Below, piece by piece: positions 1 through 7,378 of a stretch of DNA of 9,788 nt (position 1 is the stretch's first letter; every line of letters starts with the position of its first letter). The stretch covers positions 1 to 9,788 of the forward strand of contig JACCUS010000223.1 in NCBI GenBank assembly GCA_013811715.1, given 5' to 3'. The DNA comes from Nocardioidaceae bacterium. Lineage in GTDB: Bacteria; Actinomycetota; Actinomycetes; Propionibacteriales; Nocardioidaceae. The notes below the pieces were generated by a model that was not told where the DNA came from, made no database searches, and saw nothing but the letters and a program-made list of their open reading frames with translations. The position numbers and the translations under genes were made by a program.

Positions 1-156
1 GTCCCGGACTTCGGCCAGTCGGGACTCGGTGAAATCGCGGTCATAATCTCCGGCAAATGCGCGAAGCAGGGCGATGCCCTCGAGGCCGAGCAGGTACGCC
101 AGCGGGTGCTGAAAGATCATCAGCGGATAGTAGGAGCCGATGTGCCCGGTTCCCAA
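1..156 (-). CDS. Probable class I SAM-dependent methyltransferase, N-terminal fragment
   Basis: The reading frame runs off the left edge, so only about 52 residues are visible and the methyltransferase core is outside the window. The visible part reads GTGHIGSYYPLMIFQHPLAY followed by LLGLEGIALLRAFAGDYDRD. From memory this resembles the N-terminal segment before the SAM-binding domain in a group of actinobacterial methyltransferases. The start is uncertain. The frame is open back to a TGA at 190-192, and the only start codons after it are a TTG at 154-156, without a convincing ribosome binding site, and an ATG at 118-120 that would remove conserved-looking residues. A GTG at 192-194 lies in another frame and would need a one-base shift to join. 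Codon use looks coding. The family call rests on a short stretch, so the substrate is unknown. Confidence 0.5.
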   Translation of the reverse strand, partial: MGTGHIGSYYPLMIFQHPLAYLLGLEGIALLRAFAGDYDRDFTESRLAEVRD

Positions 157-214
157 CCGATTTTCGGTGCGGGCGGTGTGTCGGGCCGCTCACTGGACCA
201 TGTACGGGGCAGGC

Positions 215-231
215 ACCGCCGACGAGGCGGT
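215..231. terminator. GC-rich hairpin between cupin gene and methyltransferase fragment
   Basis: ACCGCC (215-220) pairs perfectly with GGCGGT (226-231) around a five-base loop. It lies 45 bp downstream of the cupin stop and before the methyltransferase fragment. No T-tract follows on either strand, so it may be a non-canonical actinobacterial terminator or only a structured spacer. Confidence 0.3.
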
Positions 232-275
232 TGGGGGCCAAGGCTGTGGAGACTTCTCGCCCGTGACTCAGAACG

Positions 276-773
276 CTAGAGCCAGTACGTGTCGTGCAGC
301 AGGAAGAATGCGGCCTTCTCCTCGTCGGTCATGGCCTGCTGGGCTCCTGCCGCCAGCGTCTCGAAGTAGTGCTCGCGCGGAGCGCCGGGAGTGAACAGCA
401 GGAGCATCGACGCGGGCTCGCCGGACTCGTTGCGGAAGCCGTGGACGCCACCTGGTGGCACGTAGAGGAAGTCCCCCGACCTCGCGTCGATCCACTTCTC
501 CCCGTCGTACAGTCGAACGGTCCCGAACAGGATGAAGAACGACTCCGAGATCGCCTTGTGGAAATGCGCGTCCGGGCCACTGACGTCGGGTCCGAAGTCC
601 CAACGGTAGAGCCCGAACTCGCCACCGGTGGACGCCCCTGTCGCCAGGTAGTGCGCGCTCGCCGACGTCATCGGCAGCTCGGGTTGGTGGCTCCCACGCC
701 GATACTTGGCCGAGACCTCGCCGGTGTCGGCGACGTACTTGGGGACTGGGTAGGTCAGGTCTGGCAGCGACAT
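276..773 (-). CDS. Cupin domain-containing protein
   Basis: This 165-residue protein has one cupin beta-barrel. The first cupin motif is visible around residues 66-91, with H70 and H72 as HxH, E77, and the closing glycines G84 and G91. The second motif begins at G100 (GDFLYVPPGGVHGFRN) and supplies H111. These four residues, H70, H72, E77 and H111, are the usual ligands for a mononuclear metal, so metal binding is likely. Family members include dioxygenases, isomerases, decarboxylases and plain sensors, and sequence alone does not choose between them. The ATG at 771-773 follows a GAAGGG ribosome binding site about 8 bases upstream. The VOC gene ends only 33 bp upstream on the same strand, so the two are probably cotranscribed. 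No signal peptide is seen, so it should be cytoplasmic. Confidence 0.88.
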   Translation of the reverse strand: MSLPDLTYPVPKYVADTGEVSAKYRRGSHQPELPMTSASAHYLATGASTGGEFGLYRWDFGPDVSGPDAHFHKAISESFFILFGTVRLYDGEKWIDARSGDFLYVPPGGVHGFRNESGEPASMLLLFTPGAPREHYFETLAAGAQQAMTDEEKAAFFLLHDTYWL

Positions 774-806
774 ACGACGACCCTTCCACGCCGAGTGTGG
801 CGGTGG

Positions 807-1259
807 CTAGCTGATCTCGATGCGACCGTGCTCGTCGACGGCGAAGCCGGGAGCGTGGGCGATCTCCCAGACGTGGCCGTCGGGGTCCCCGAAGTAGCAC
901 GAGTAGCCGCCCCACTCCATCCGCGTGGCCGGCTTGATGATCGTAGCGCCGACCGACTCCGCGTGGGCGAGCGCGGCGTCCACCTCCGCCTCGGTGTTCA
1001 TGTTGATCGCCAGCGTGATGCCTCGGTACGTCGGCGGGGTGGCCGGGTCGGCCCGGTCGCCCTCGCGGACGAGGCCGATGTCGGCGGCCAGGGCGTCGTA
1101 CCCGAACAGACCGACCCAGGTGCCGCTGGTCTTGAACCAGCAGATGCCCTCGCCCTCGTCGCCGCGCTCCTCCCAGCCGAGAGCGCGGTAGAACGCGATC
1201 GACCGTACGAGGTCCCTCACTCCGAGGGTGACGATGCTGAAGTTGGGGCTGACGCCCAC
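807..1259 (-). CDS. VOC family (glyoxalase/bleomycin-resistance fold) protein
   Basis: This 150-residue protein has the two beta-alpha-beta-beta-beta modules of the vicinal oxygen chelate superfamily. The first module holds the segment VRSIAFYRALGWEE (residues 18-31). The second ends in the signature FGDPDGHVWEIAHAP (residues 123-137), where E132 sits at the usual C-terminal metal-ligand position. The histidine common at the start of module one is not evident (FSIVTLGV), so the metal site may be altered or the protein may bind rather than catalyse. Family roles include glyoxalase, dioxygenase and antibiotic binding, and the substrate is unknown. It starts at GTG 1257-1259, with GAGGAG about 5 bases upstream. 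Only 10 bp separate it from the dapB stop, so it is probably translated from the dapB transcript. It is most likely a soluble cytoplasmic protein. Confidence 0.9.
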   Translation of the reverse strand: MGVSPNFSIVTLGVRDLVRSIAFYRALGWEERGDEGEGICWFKTSGTWVGLFGYDALAADIGLVREGDRADPATPPTYRGITLAINMNTEAEVDAALAHAESVGATIIKPATRMEWGGYSCYFGDPDGHVWEIAHAPGFAVDEHGRIEIS

Positions 1260-1269
1260 TGCTGCTCCT

Positions 1270-2010
1270 CTACTCGAGACCGAGAACGTGCTCGAGCCCG
1301 ACGGTGAGACCGGGGTGGTCGACGACGAAGCGGGTCGAGGCCACCAGGCCGGGCATCGCCGCGACCCGGTCGGGCATGTCGTGACGGAGGGTCAGGGTCT
1401 CACCTGGGTTGCCGAGGAGGACCTCCTGGTGGGCGACGAGACCGCGAACACGAATGCTGTGCACGGGGATGCCCTCGACCCTGCCGCCTCTCGCTCCCAA
1501 CGTGTCGTCGGCAGTGGCGTCCGGGACGGGTCCTGCGCCGGCCGCAGCCCGGGCGGCTGATATCAGCTGGGCGGTGCGGATCGACGTGCCGGAAGGGGCG
1601 TCGACCTTAGACGGATGATGCAGCTCCACGATCTCCGCCGACTCGAAGAAACTGGCAGCCTCCGCGGCAAAGCGCATCATCAAGGCGGCCCCGATGGAGA
1701 AGTTCGGTACCACGAGTACACCGACCTCGGGGGTGGCATTGAGCTGCTGCTCGATCGAGTCGAGCCGCTCCCGGGTGAAGCCGGAGGTGCCGACGACGAC
1801 ATCGATGCCGTGTTCGATGCACCAGGCGATGTGCTCCATCACGACGCCTGGCTGCGTGAAGTCGACGGCGACGTCCGCCGCCTCGAGCTCCTCGATCGAG
1901 TCGCCCTCGGTGATCTGGGCGACCAACTCCAGGTCGGCCGACTGCTCGACGGTCTCGCAGGCGAGCGTGCCCATGTTGCCGGCCGCGCCGATCACTCCGA
2001 CCCTGATCAC
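1270..2010 (-). CDS. dapB: 4-hydroxy-tetrahydrodipicolinate reductase (DapB)
   Basis: DapB reduces 4-hydroxy-tetrahydrodipicolinate with NAD(P)H in the diaminopimelate/lysine pathway, feeding both lysine and peptidoglycan. The 246-residue length is normal for actinobacterial DapB. The N-terminal Rossmann motif VGVIGAAGNMG (residues 4-14) binds the cofactor. VGTSGFT (73-79) and VPNFSIG (101-107) are family signatures. The catalytic block ELHHPSKVDAPSGT (129-142) contains H131 and K135, equivalent to E. coli H159 and K163, and SIRVRGLVAHQEV (185-197) closes the substrate site. Translation begins at GTG 2008-2010. No strong ribosome binding site is seen, but an earlier start would add residues before the Rossmann strand. 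In many actinobacteria dapB directly follows the M16 peptidase gene, while here a sigma-like gene intervenes. A hairpin lies just upstream. No lysine riboswitch was recognised. Confidence 0.97.
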   Translation of the reverse strand: MIRVGVIGAAGNMGTLACETVEQSADLELVAQITEGDSIEELEAADVAVDFTQPGVVMEHIAWCIEHGIDVVVGTSGFTRERLDSIEQQLNATPEVGVLVVPNFSIGAALMMRFAAEAASFFESAEIVELHHPSKVDAPSGTSIRTAQLISAARAAAGAGPVPDATADDTLGARGGRVEGIPVHSIRVRGLVAHQEVLLGNPGETLTLRHDMPDRVAAMPGLVASTRFVVDHPGLTVGLEHVLGLE

Positions 2011-2041
2011 GGAGACGACTCTAGTGGGTGGTGACCCGTCT

Positions 2042-2072
2042 GCTCCGGGACTCGACGAGTAGGGACCGGAGC
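2042..2072 (-). terminator. Strong hairpin between the sigma-like gene and dapB
   Basis: The outer arms GCTCCGG (2042-2048) and CCGGAGC (2066-2072) are perfectly complementary. An inner stem, ACTC (2050-2053) with GAGT (2057-2060), has a three-base loop. The element begins 8 bp after the sigma-like stop and ends 31 bp before the dapB GTG. There is no T-tract. It may end or attenuate transcription of the upstream gene, or protect an RNA end. The 69-bp gap otherwise holds no recognised promoter. Confidence 0.45.
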
Positions 2073-2079
2073 CTGCGGG

Positions 2080-3738
2080 TCACTGCCAGGGAGGGACGGA
2101 CAAGTCGGAGAAGTCGTCCACCGAGCCCTGATCCGTGCACTCCCCCAACGGGGCGAGGCACATCCAGGCGGTGCCGGGGCTGACATCGCCACGGAGGGGC
2201 TTGTCTGACACGTACCTGTACGTCGCGACCGTGAGCGTGTCCGCCCCAGACCAGCCGGCAGCGTAGATCACCTGCCGGTCACGGTCACTCGGCTGAAAGA
2301 AGAACACGTCTCCACTGCGGGTCTCCACGAACACATGGCCCTGCGGCCCCGTGCCGTAGAAGTAGCGGCCATCAGGGCTGAGGGCGCCGCGCTGGTCGAG
2401 CGGCCCCGCGACCGAGAGCACCAACGCGCCCGCTGCGGTCAAGAACTGCACCTTCTGCCTCCCGAGCGCCACTGCCCACACTGCTCCGCGTACGTCGAGC
2501 AGGTTGTCCGCGGTACGGCCGATGTCGCGTGGCGCGTCGTCCACGGTCCACCGATAGGACCAGACCCGGCCGTTGGCCTCGTAGTGGACGGTGTGCACGT
2601 CGGACTCGACCGACAGCACCGGCGACGTCGACGCGATGTCGTCGGCTGAGAGGTGGAAGGTGACGTCCGGGCCAAGGTCCACCCAGGCGAGCTGCTCGTT
2701 CTCGGCCGTGTCGAAGACCACCAGCGCGAAGGTGCCCCCCGAGTTCTCGAACCAGGCGGCTGCGCTCCCGGTGGCGTCGCCGGCTGGCTGGCTGACCAGG
2801 TTGCTGCCCACCCTGGTTGAACTTCCCGACTTCCGGTGCAGCCACACGTTGCCCGACCGGTCCCCGTAGACGACGCCGCCTTCCACCACCGCCAGCCCGG
2901 AGGCGATCTCGCCCTGCGGAACAACGACCTCGCCCTGAAGGTGCAACCGCTCCGAGTCGCTCCAGATCGAGGTGTCGTCGGCCTCGACCTCGAGCACCGG
3001 GTCGGGGTCGGGCGGGATTGGGCCGGACCCGTCCCCCGCCTGCATCAGTTGGGCGACAAAGACGACCCCGGCGATCACCAACGCCGTGGCGGCGCCGGTG
3101 AACACTCCTCGGACACCCGATTGTGCGCGTTTGGTGCGCCGAGTCAGCTCGTCGAGGTCGGGTTCGGGTGGCGTGATGGCCTCGGCCGCCTCGGTCAGCG
3201 CGCGGCCGATGCGATCCCCGAGCCCTGACTCCCTGGCCGACCCGGGGACGGCGGCCAGGACGGGCGACGAGCTCATCGTTTGAACGGCGGCTCGCATCTC
3301 GCTCAACACCGTCGTCTGGGGCACGTCGAGCACGTGCGCGATCTCGAAGTCGGTGAGTTCCTCGAAGCAGCTCAGCACCACCACGGCCCGCCGCTGCCGC
3401 GACAGCCGCGCCAACCCTTGCCAGACCAGCTTGCATTCGGACCCGGTCTCCGTGTCCACGGTCCCCGCCCTGGTCGCCGCGGCGGCCGGTCTCCGTCGCC
3501 GCCAGGACACCCACTGGTGAGCGATCTCCTTGCGAACATATCCCTCCGGGGTGTCGGTCCAGCTGAGCCGGGACCAGTTAGTGCCGGCCTTGTGCAGGCC
3601 TCGCTGCAGCAGTTGCTCGGCCAGCTCCTGCTCCCCCGTCAGCACGTACCCGGTTCGGTAGAGAGCGGGGTACCTCGCCCGGACGAAGGCGACATAGTCG
3701 GCGTTGCCCCTTCGGCCCATCACACTCCCAAAGTCCAC
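2080..3738 (-). CDS. SigE-family ECF sigma factor-like protein fused to a transmembrane segment and beta-propeller-like ectodomain
   Basis: This 552-residue protein (from the GTG at 3736-3738) has three parts. Residues about 14-85 resemble sigma region 2 (ADYVAFVRARYPALYRTGYV, then TPEGYVRKEIAHQWVSWRRR). Residues about 110-155 resemble sigma region 4, with a helix-turn-helix (TDFEIAHVLDVPQTTVLSEM). An anti-sigma-like linker rich in E and P (about 170-205) leads to a hydrophobic helix at about 211-232 (VFTGAATALVIAGVVFVAQL). The remaining 320 residues show repeated short beta segments such as GGVVYGDRSGNVWLHR, ANGRVWSYRW and SPDGRYFYGTGPQGHVFVET, suggesting a beta-propeller outside the membrane, with a nearby Cys pair at the end. 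The usual acidic region 2 core is degenerate (AEQLLQRGLHKA), so promoter activity is uncertain. No HxxxCxxC zinc anti-sigma motif is present. GGAGG at 3747-3751 favours this GTG; ATG 3718-3720 is the alternative. Confidence 0.75.
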   Translation of the reverse strand: MDFGSVMGRRGNADYVAFVRARYPALYRTGYVLTGEQELAEQLLQRGLHKAGTNWSRLSWTDTPEGYVRKEIAHQWVSWRRRRPAAAATRAGTVDTETGSECKLVWQGLARLSRQRRAVVVLSCFEELTDFEIAHVLDVPQTTVLSEMRAAVQTMSSSPVLAAVPGSARESGLGDRIGRALTEAAEAITPPEPDLDELTRRTKRAQSGVRGVFTGAATALVIAGVVFVAQLMQAGDGSGPIPPDPDPVLEVEADDTSIWSDSERLHLQGEVVVPQGEIASGLAVVEGGVVYGDRSGNVWLHRKSGSSTRVGSNLVSQPAGDATGSAAAWFENSGGTFALVVFDTAENEQLAWVDLGPDVTFHLSADDIASTSPVLSVESDVHTVHYEANGRVWSYRWTVDDAPRDIGRTADNLLDVRGAVWAVALGRQKVQFLTAAGALVLSVAGPLDQRGALSPDGRYFYGTGPQGHVFVETRSGDVFFFQPSDRDRQVIYAAGWSGADTLTVATYRYVSDKPLRGDVSPGTAWMCLAPLGECTDQGSVDDFSDLSVPPWQ

Positions 3739-3751
3739 ACGTGTGTCCTCC
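3720..3751 (-). promoter_or_regulatory. Ribosome binding site with overlapping short leader ORF before the sigma-like gene
   Basis: A full GGAGG (3747-3751) lies 8 bases before the chosen GTG (3736-3738) and 6 bases before another GTG (3738-3740) in a different frame. The latter frame encodes six residues (M-W-T-L-G-V) and ends in a TGA (3720-3722) that overlaps the internal ATG as TGATG. So either the long protein starts at 3738, or a mini-ORF is translationally coupled to an ATG start at 3720. Confidence 0.4.
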
Positions 3752-3795
3752 AGTAAACGCCACCACGATCCGAGGGGCGCAGCGGACACGGAATC

Positions 3796-5145
3796 TCAGC
3801 GAAGCGGCTGCAACGCGGACTCCGGCCCGAGCACCGCGAGCGTCGGCTCGGCGGTGAGGGTCTCCTGAGCGACGTGGTGTACGTCGTCCAAGGTCACCGC
3901 ATCGATGCACGTCAGCGACTCGTCGATGCTCAGCAGGTCGCCCGGGACGAGCTCGGCTTTGCCGATCCTGGTCATCCGGGCACTGGAGTCCTCCATCCCC
4001 ATCACCAGCGAGCCACGGAGTTGGCCCTTTCCCCGCCGCAGCTCCTCGACCGTGATACCGCCGGCCGCGACCTTGGCGAGCTCGTCTCGGCAGATGTCGA
4101 GTACGTCGACGAGCTTGTCGGGCATGCACCCGCCTGACACCGCGAGGTAGCCGCCGTCGACGTACTGGGTGGCGAACGAGTAAATCGAGTACGCCAGGCC
4201 GCGGTGCTCCCGGATCTCTTGGAAGAGCCGGCTCGAAGTGCCGCCCCCGATGGCGGAGTTCAGCACGCCTAGCGCGAAGCGGCGCGGGTCGTTCCGGGCC
4301 TGCGACGGCACGCCCAGCACGAAGCTGGCCAGCTCGGTCTGGCGCTCGATCAGGCGGGTCGCGGCGAGAGTCGGAGCGGGGCGTGCCGCCGAACGCGTCC
4401 GGACCGGACGACGCTCCGGCTCGCCCAGCCCGTCCGCGGCCTCGAACGCCCGGCGCACGAGACGGACGAGACCGGTGTGGTCGACGTTGCCGGCGGCGGC
4501 GAACACCAGGTTGTCGGCGGTGTACCGGCGCTGGTAGTAGCCGGCGACCTGCCGCCTGGTCAGCGCGTTGACCGACTCGACCGTCCCGGTGATCGACCGC
4601 CCCAGCGGCCCGTCGCCGAACAACGCCGAGACGAACGCGTCGTGCACGACGTCGTCGGGGTCGTCGTCGTGCATGGCGATCTCTTCGAGGATCACGTTGC
4701 GCTCGTTGTCGACCTCGCGGGACTCGATCAACGACGAGGTGACCATGTCGCAGATGACGTCGACCGCCAAGGGGACGTCGCCGTCGAGCACACGCGCGTG
4801 GTAGCAGGTGAACTCCTTGCCAGTGAAGGCGTTAAGCTCACCGCCCACGGCGTCGAGCTCGGCTGAGATGTCCCAGGCGGTACGTCGCTCGGTGCCCTTG
4901 AACAACAGGTGCTCCAAGAAGTGGGTGGCACCCGCGAGAGACGGCGTCTCGTCCCGAGAGCCGACCCCCGTCCACAGGCCCAGTGTCGCCGAGCGTGCGC
5001 CGGGCATCGCCTCGGTGACGACGCGCAGACCGCCCGGGAGCACGGTTCGGCGAACGGTGGAACCCACGACATCGCCATCACCGCGCTCCCTCAGCAGCGT
5101 CCGGGTCGACCCGAGTGGCTGGTCGACCGCCGGCAGGTTCGGCAC
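3796..5145 (-). CDS. pepR: M16 family zinc metallopeptidase (PepR/MlpA-like, pitrilysin/MPP-beta type)
   Basis: This 449-residue protein belongs to the M16B inverted-zincin peptidases. The zinc motif HFLEH is at residues 75-79 (H75, E78, H79), and the third ligand E155 lies 76 residues further on, in ERNVILEEIAMHDDDP. The C-terminal M16 half is also present, with the conserved REHRGLAYSIYSFATQY segment that helps form the substrate cavity. Such proteins degrade or process short unstructured peptides; the natural substrate in actinobacteria is unclear. The start is GTG 5143-5145, 7 bp after the pnp stop. The frame stays open further upstream but would overlap pnp with low-quality sequence. An adjacent pnp gene is typical (Rv2782c next to gpsI in M. 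tuberculosis, mlpA near pnp in Bacillus). No signal peptide is seen. It probably depends on readthrough from pnp. Confidence 0.94.
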   Translation of the reverse strand: MPNLPAVDQPLGSTRTLLRERGDGDVVGSTVRRTVLPGGLRVVTEAMPGARSATLGLWTGVGSRDETPSLAGATHFLEHLLFKGTERRTAWDISAELDAVGGELNAFTGKEFTCYHARVLDGDVPLAVDVICDMVTSSLIESREVDNERNVILEEIAMHDDDPDDVVHDAFVSALFGDGPLGRSITGTVESVNALTRRQVAGYYQRRYTADNLVFAAAGNVDHTGLVRLVRRAFEAADGLGEPERRPVRTRSAARPAPTLAATRLIERQTELASFVLGVPSQARNDPRRFALGVLNSAIGGGTSSRLFQEIREHRGLAYSIYSFATQYVDGGYLAVSGGCMPDKLVDVLDICRDELAKVAAGGITVEELRRGKGQLRGSLVMGMEDSSARMTRIGKAELVPGDLLSIDESLTCIDAVTLDDVHHVAQETLTAEPTLAVLGPESALQPLR

Positions 5146-5152
5146 GCGGCGA

Positions 5153-7378
5153 TCAGCCCTCGGTGACCGCGTCGTCGTCCTCGGTGACCGCATCGTCGTC
5201 CTCGATGACAGGCACCAGCGACAGCTTGCCGCGGTCGTCGATCTCACCGATCTCGACCTGGAGTTTCTGCCCGACCGAGACGACGTCCTCGACGTTCTCG
5301 ACCCGCTTGCCGCCGGCCAGCGCCCGCAGCTTGGAGATGTGCAGCAGGCCGTCCTTGCCGGGAAGCAACGAGACGAACGCGCCGAACGAGGTCGCCTTGA
5401 CGACCGTGCCGAGGTAGCGCTCGCCGACCTCGGGCATCTGCGGGTTGGCGATCGCGTTTATCGTCGCCCGCGCCGCCTCTGCGGCGGCGCCGTTGTCGGC
5501 CCCGACGTAGATCGTGCCGTCGTCCTCGATGCTGATCTGCGCCCCGGTGTCGTCTTGGATTTGGTTGATGACCTTGCCCTTCGGCCCGATCACCTCGCCG
5601 ATCTTGTCGATGGGCACCCTCATCGTGAGGATGCGCGGAGCGGTCGGCGCCATCTCGTCGGGGGCATCGATGGCCTCGGCCATCACGTCCAGGATCGTCA
5701 TGCGCGCGTCGCGCGCCTGCCCCAGCGCCGAGGTGAGCACCGATGCGGGGATGCCGTCGAGCTTGGTGTCGAGCTGAAGCGCGGTGACGAAGTCACGTGT
5801 CCCGGCAACCTTGAAGTCCATGTCGCCGAAGGCGTCCTCGGCGCCCAGGATGTCAGTCAGCGTGACGAACTTCTCCTCGCCGTCGACCTCGCCGGTGATG
5901 AGTCCCATCGCGATCCCGGCGACCGGGGCGCGCAGTGGTACCCCGGCGTTGAGCAGCGCCATCGTCGAGGCGCACACCGATCCCATCGAGGTCGACCCGT
6001 TGGAGCCGAGCGCCTCCGAGACCTGGCGGATCGCGTACGGGAACTCCTCACGCGCGGGCAGCACCGGCATCAACGCTCGGCCGGCGAGCGCCCCGTGGCC
6101 GACCTCTCGGCGCTTCGGGGACCCGACCCGACCGGTCTCTCCCGTGGAGAAGGGCGGGAAGTTGTAGTTGTGCATGTAGCGGCGGCTCGTCTCCGGGGAG
6201 AGCGTGTCGAGCTTCTGCTCCAGCGACAACATGTTCAATGTGGTGACGCCAAGGATCTGGGTCTCGCCGCGTTCGAACAGAGCGGAGCCGTGCACGCGCG
6301 GCACGACGCCGACCTCGGCGTTGAGAGTGCGGATGTCGGCGAGACCCCGTCCGTCGATGCGGACCTGGTCGCGCAGCACCCGCTGGCGAACGAGCCTCTT
6401 GGTCAGCGCCCGGAATGCCGCCCCGACCTCCTTCTCGCGATCCTCGAAGTCGCCGGCGAGCTTCTGCAAGGTGTTGGCCTTGACCTCGTCGAGGCGCTCC
6501 TCACGCTCGACCTTCCCGGCGATGGTCAGCGTCGCGGCGAGGTCGTCGGAGGCGGCGGACTCGACGGCGGTGTACGCGTCGTCTTGGTAGTCGAGGAAGC
6601 GCGGGAACTCGGTCACCGGCTTGGCGGCAGCGCCGGCCAACTGCGACTGTGCCTCGCACAACTGCTTGATGAACGTCTTGGACGCCTCCAGGCCAGCGGC
6701 GACGATCTCCTCGGTTGGGGCCTGGGTGCCGCCTTGCACCTTCTCCCAGGTGGCATCGGTGGACTCGGCCTCGACCATCATGATCGCGACGTCTCCGCTC
6801 TCGACGACCCGGCCGGCCACGACCATGTCGAAGACGGCGTCCGCGAGCTGGGTGTGGGTGGGGAACGCGACCCAGTCACCGTCGATCAGCGCGACACGCA
6901 CGCCGCCGACCGGGCCGTTGAATGGCAGCCCGGACAGCTGCGTCGACAGCGACGCGGCGTTGATCGCGAGGACGTCGTACTGCACGTCGGGGTGCAGCGC
7001 CATCACCGTGATGACGACCTGCACCTCGTTGCGCACTCCCGGGACGAACGTCGGGCGCAGCGGCCGGTCGATCAGCCGGCAGGTGAGGATGGCGTCCTCG
7101 GAGGGGCGGCCCTCCCGGCGGAAGAACGAGCCGGGGATGCGCCCGGCGGCGTACATCCGCTCCTCGACGTCGATCGTCAGCGGGAAGAAGTCGAGGTGGT
7201 CCTTGGGGTGCTTGCCGGCGGTCGTCGCCGACAGCAGCATGGTCTCCTCGTCGAGATAGGCCACGGCTGAGCCTGCGGCCTGCCGGGCTAGGTGCCCGGT
7301 CTCGAAACGGATGGTGCGCTTACCGTGCGTACCGTTGTCGATCACGGTCTCTACCGCGTGGGGTTGGGATCCCGTCAT
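5153..7378 (-). CDS. pnp: Polyribonucleotide nucleotidyltransferase (PNPase)
   Basis: PNPase degrades RNA 3' to 5' by phosphorolysis and can add tails; in actinobacteria it is sometimes called GpsI. The 741 residues hold the complete architecture: a first RNase PH domain (about 15-155, with FFRREGRPSEDAILTCRLID), a helical linker (about 250-330), a second RNase PH domain (about 340-560), a KH domain (585-645, with IGPKGK at 597-602) and an S1 domain (652-722, with GTVVKATSFGAFVSLLPGKDG). The catalytic aspartates D515 and D521 lie in LGAEDAFGDMDFKVAGT, matching E. coli D486 and D492, and the phosphate-binding GSTS is at 461-464. The C-terminus is a short acidic tail with an internal duplication. 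ATG 7376-7378 follows GAGAGGA. A 273-bp leader with a hairpin separates it from rpsO, as expected for a gene with leader-based control. Confidence 0.98.
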   Translation of the reverse strand: MTGSQPHAVETVIDNGTHGKRTIRFETGHLARQAAGSAVAYLDEETMLLSATTAGKHPKDHLDFFPLTIDVEERMYAAGRIPGSFFRREGRPSEDAILTCRLIDRPLRPTFVPGVRNEVQVVITVMALHPDVQYDVLAINAASLSTQLSGLPFNGPVGGVRVALIDGDWVAFPTHTQLADAVFDMVVAGRVVESGDVAIMMVEAESTDATWEKVQGGTQAPTEEIVAAGLEASKTFIKQLCEAQSQLAGAAAKPVTEFPRFLDYQDDAYTAVESAASDDLAATLTIAGKVEREERLDEVKANTLQKLAGDFEDREKEVGAAFRALTKRLVRQRVLRDQVRIDGRGLADIRTLNAEVGVVPRVHGSALFERGETQILGVTTLNMLSLEQKLDTLSPETSRRYMHNYNFPPFSTGETGRVGSPKRREVGHGALAGRALMPVLPAREEFPYAIRQVSEALGSNGSTSMGSVCASTMALLNAGVPLRAPVAGIAMGLITGEVDGEEKFVTLTDILGAEDAFGDMDFKVAGTRDFVTALQLDTKLDGIPASVLTSALGQARDARMTILDVMAEAIDAPDEMAPTAPRILTMRVPIDKIGEVIGPKGKVINQIQDDTGAQISIEDDGTIYVGADNGAAAEAARATINAIANPQMPEVGERYLGTVVKATSFGAFVSLLPGKDGLLHISKLRALAGGKRVENVEDVVSVGQKLQVEIGEIDDRGKLSLVPVIEDDDAVTEDDDAVTEG
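5161..5202. repeat. 21-bp tandem duplication in the 3' end of pnp
   Basis: Two adjacent 21-base units (5161-5181 and 5182-5202) differ at one position, g versus a. They encode the repeated EDDDAVT heptad in the acidic C-terminal tail of PNPase. The period is a multiple of three, so copy changes keep the frame. Confidence 0.9.

Noticed and set aside
294..1307. Plus-strand frame opposite the cupin and VOC genes
   Set aside because: Its composition is arginine-rich and low in motif content, and the two minus-strand proteins are clear family members.
2011..2079. Lysine riboswitch or T-box before dapB
   Set aside because: The 69-bp gap is far too short for either and shows only a simple hairpin.
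5146..5247. N-terminal extension of the M16 peptidase into pnp
   Set aside because: The extra residues are the out-of-frame reading of the pnp acidic tail repeat and have no family match. GTG 5145 gives a normal length.
4808..7270. Long plus-strand frame of 820 codons opposite pnp
   Set aside because: It is antisense to the complete, strongly conserved pnp and part of pepR, has no recognisable domain, and such long shadow frames are common in high-GC DNA.
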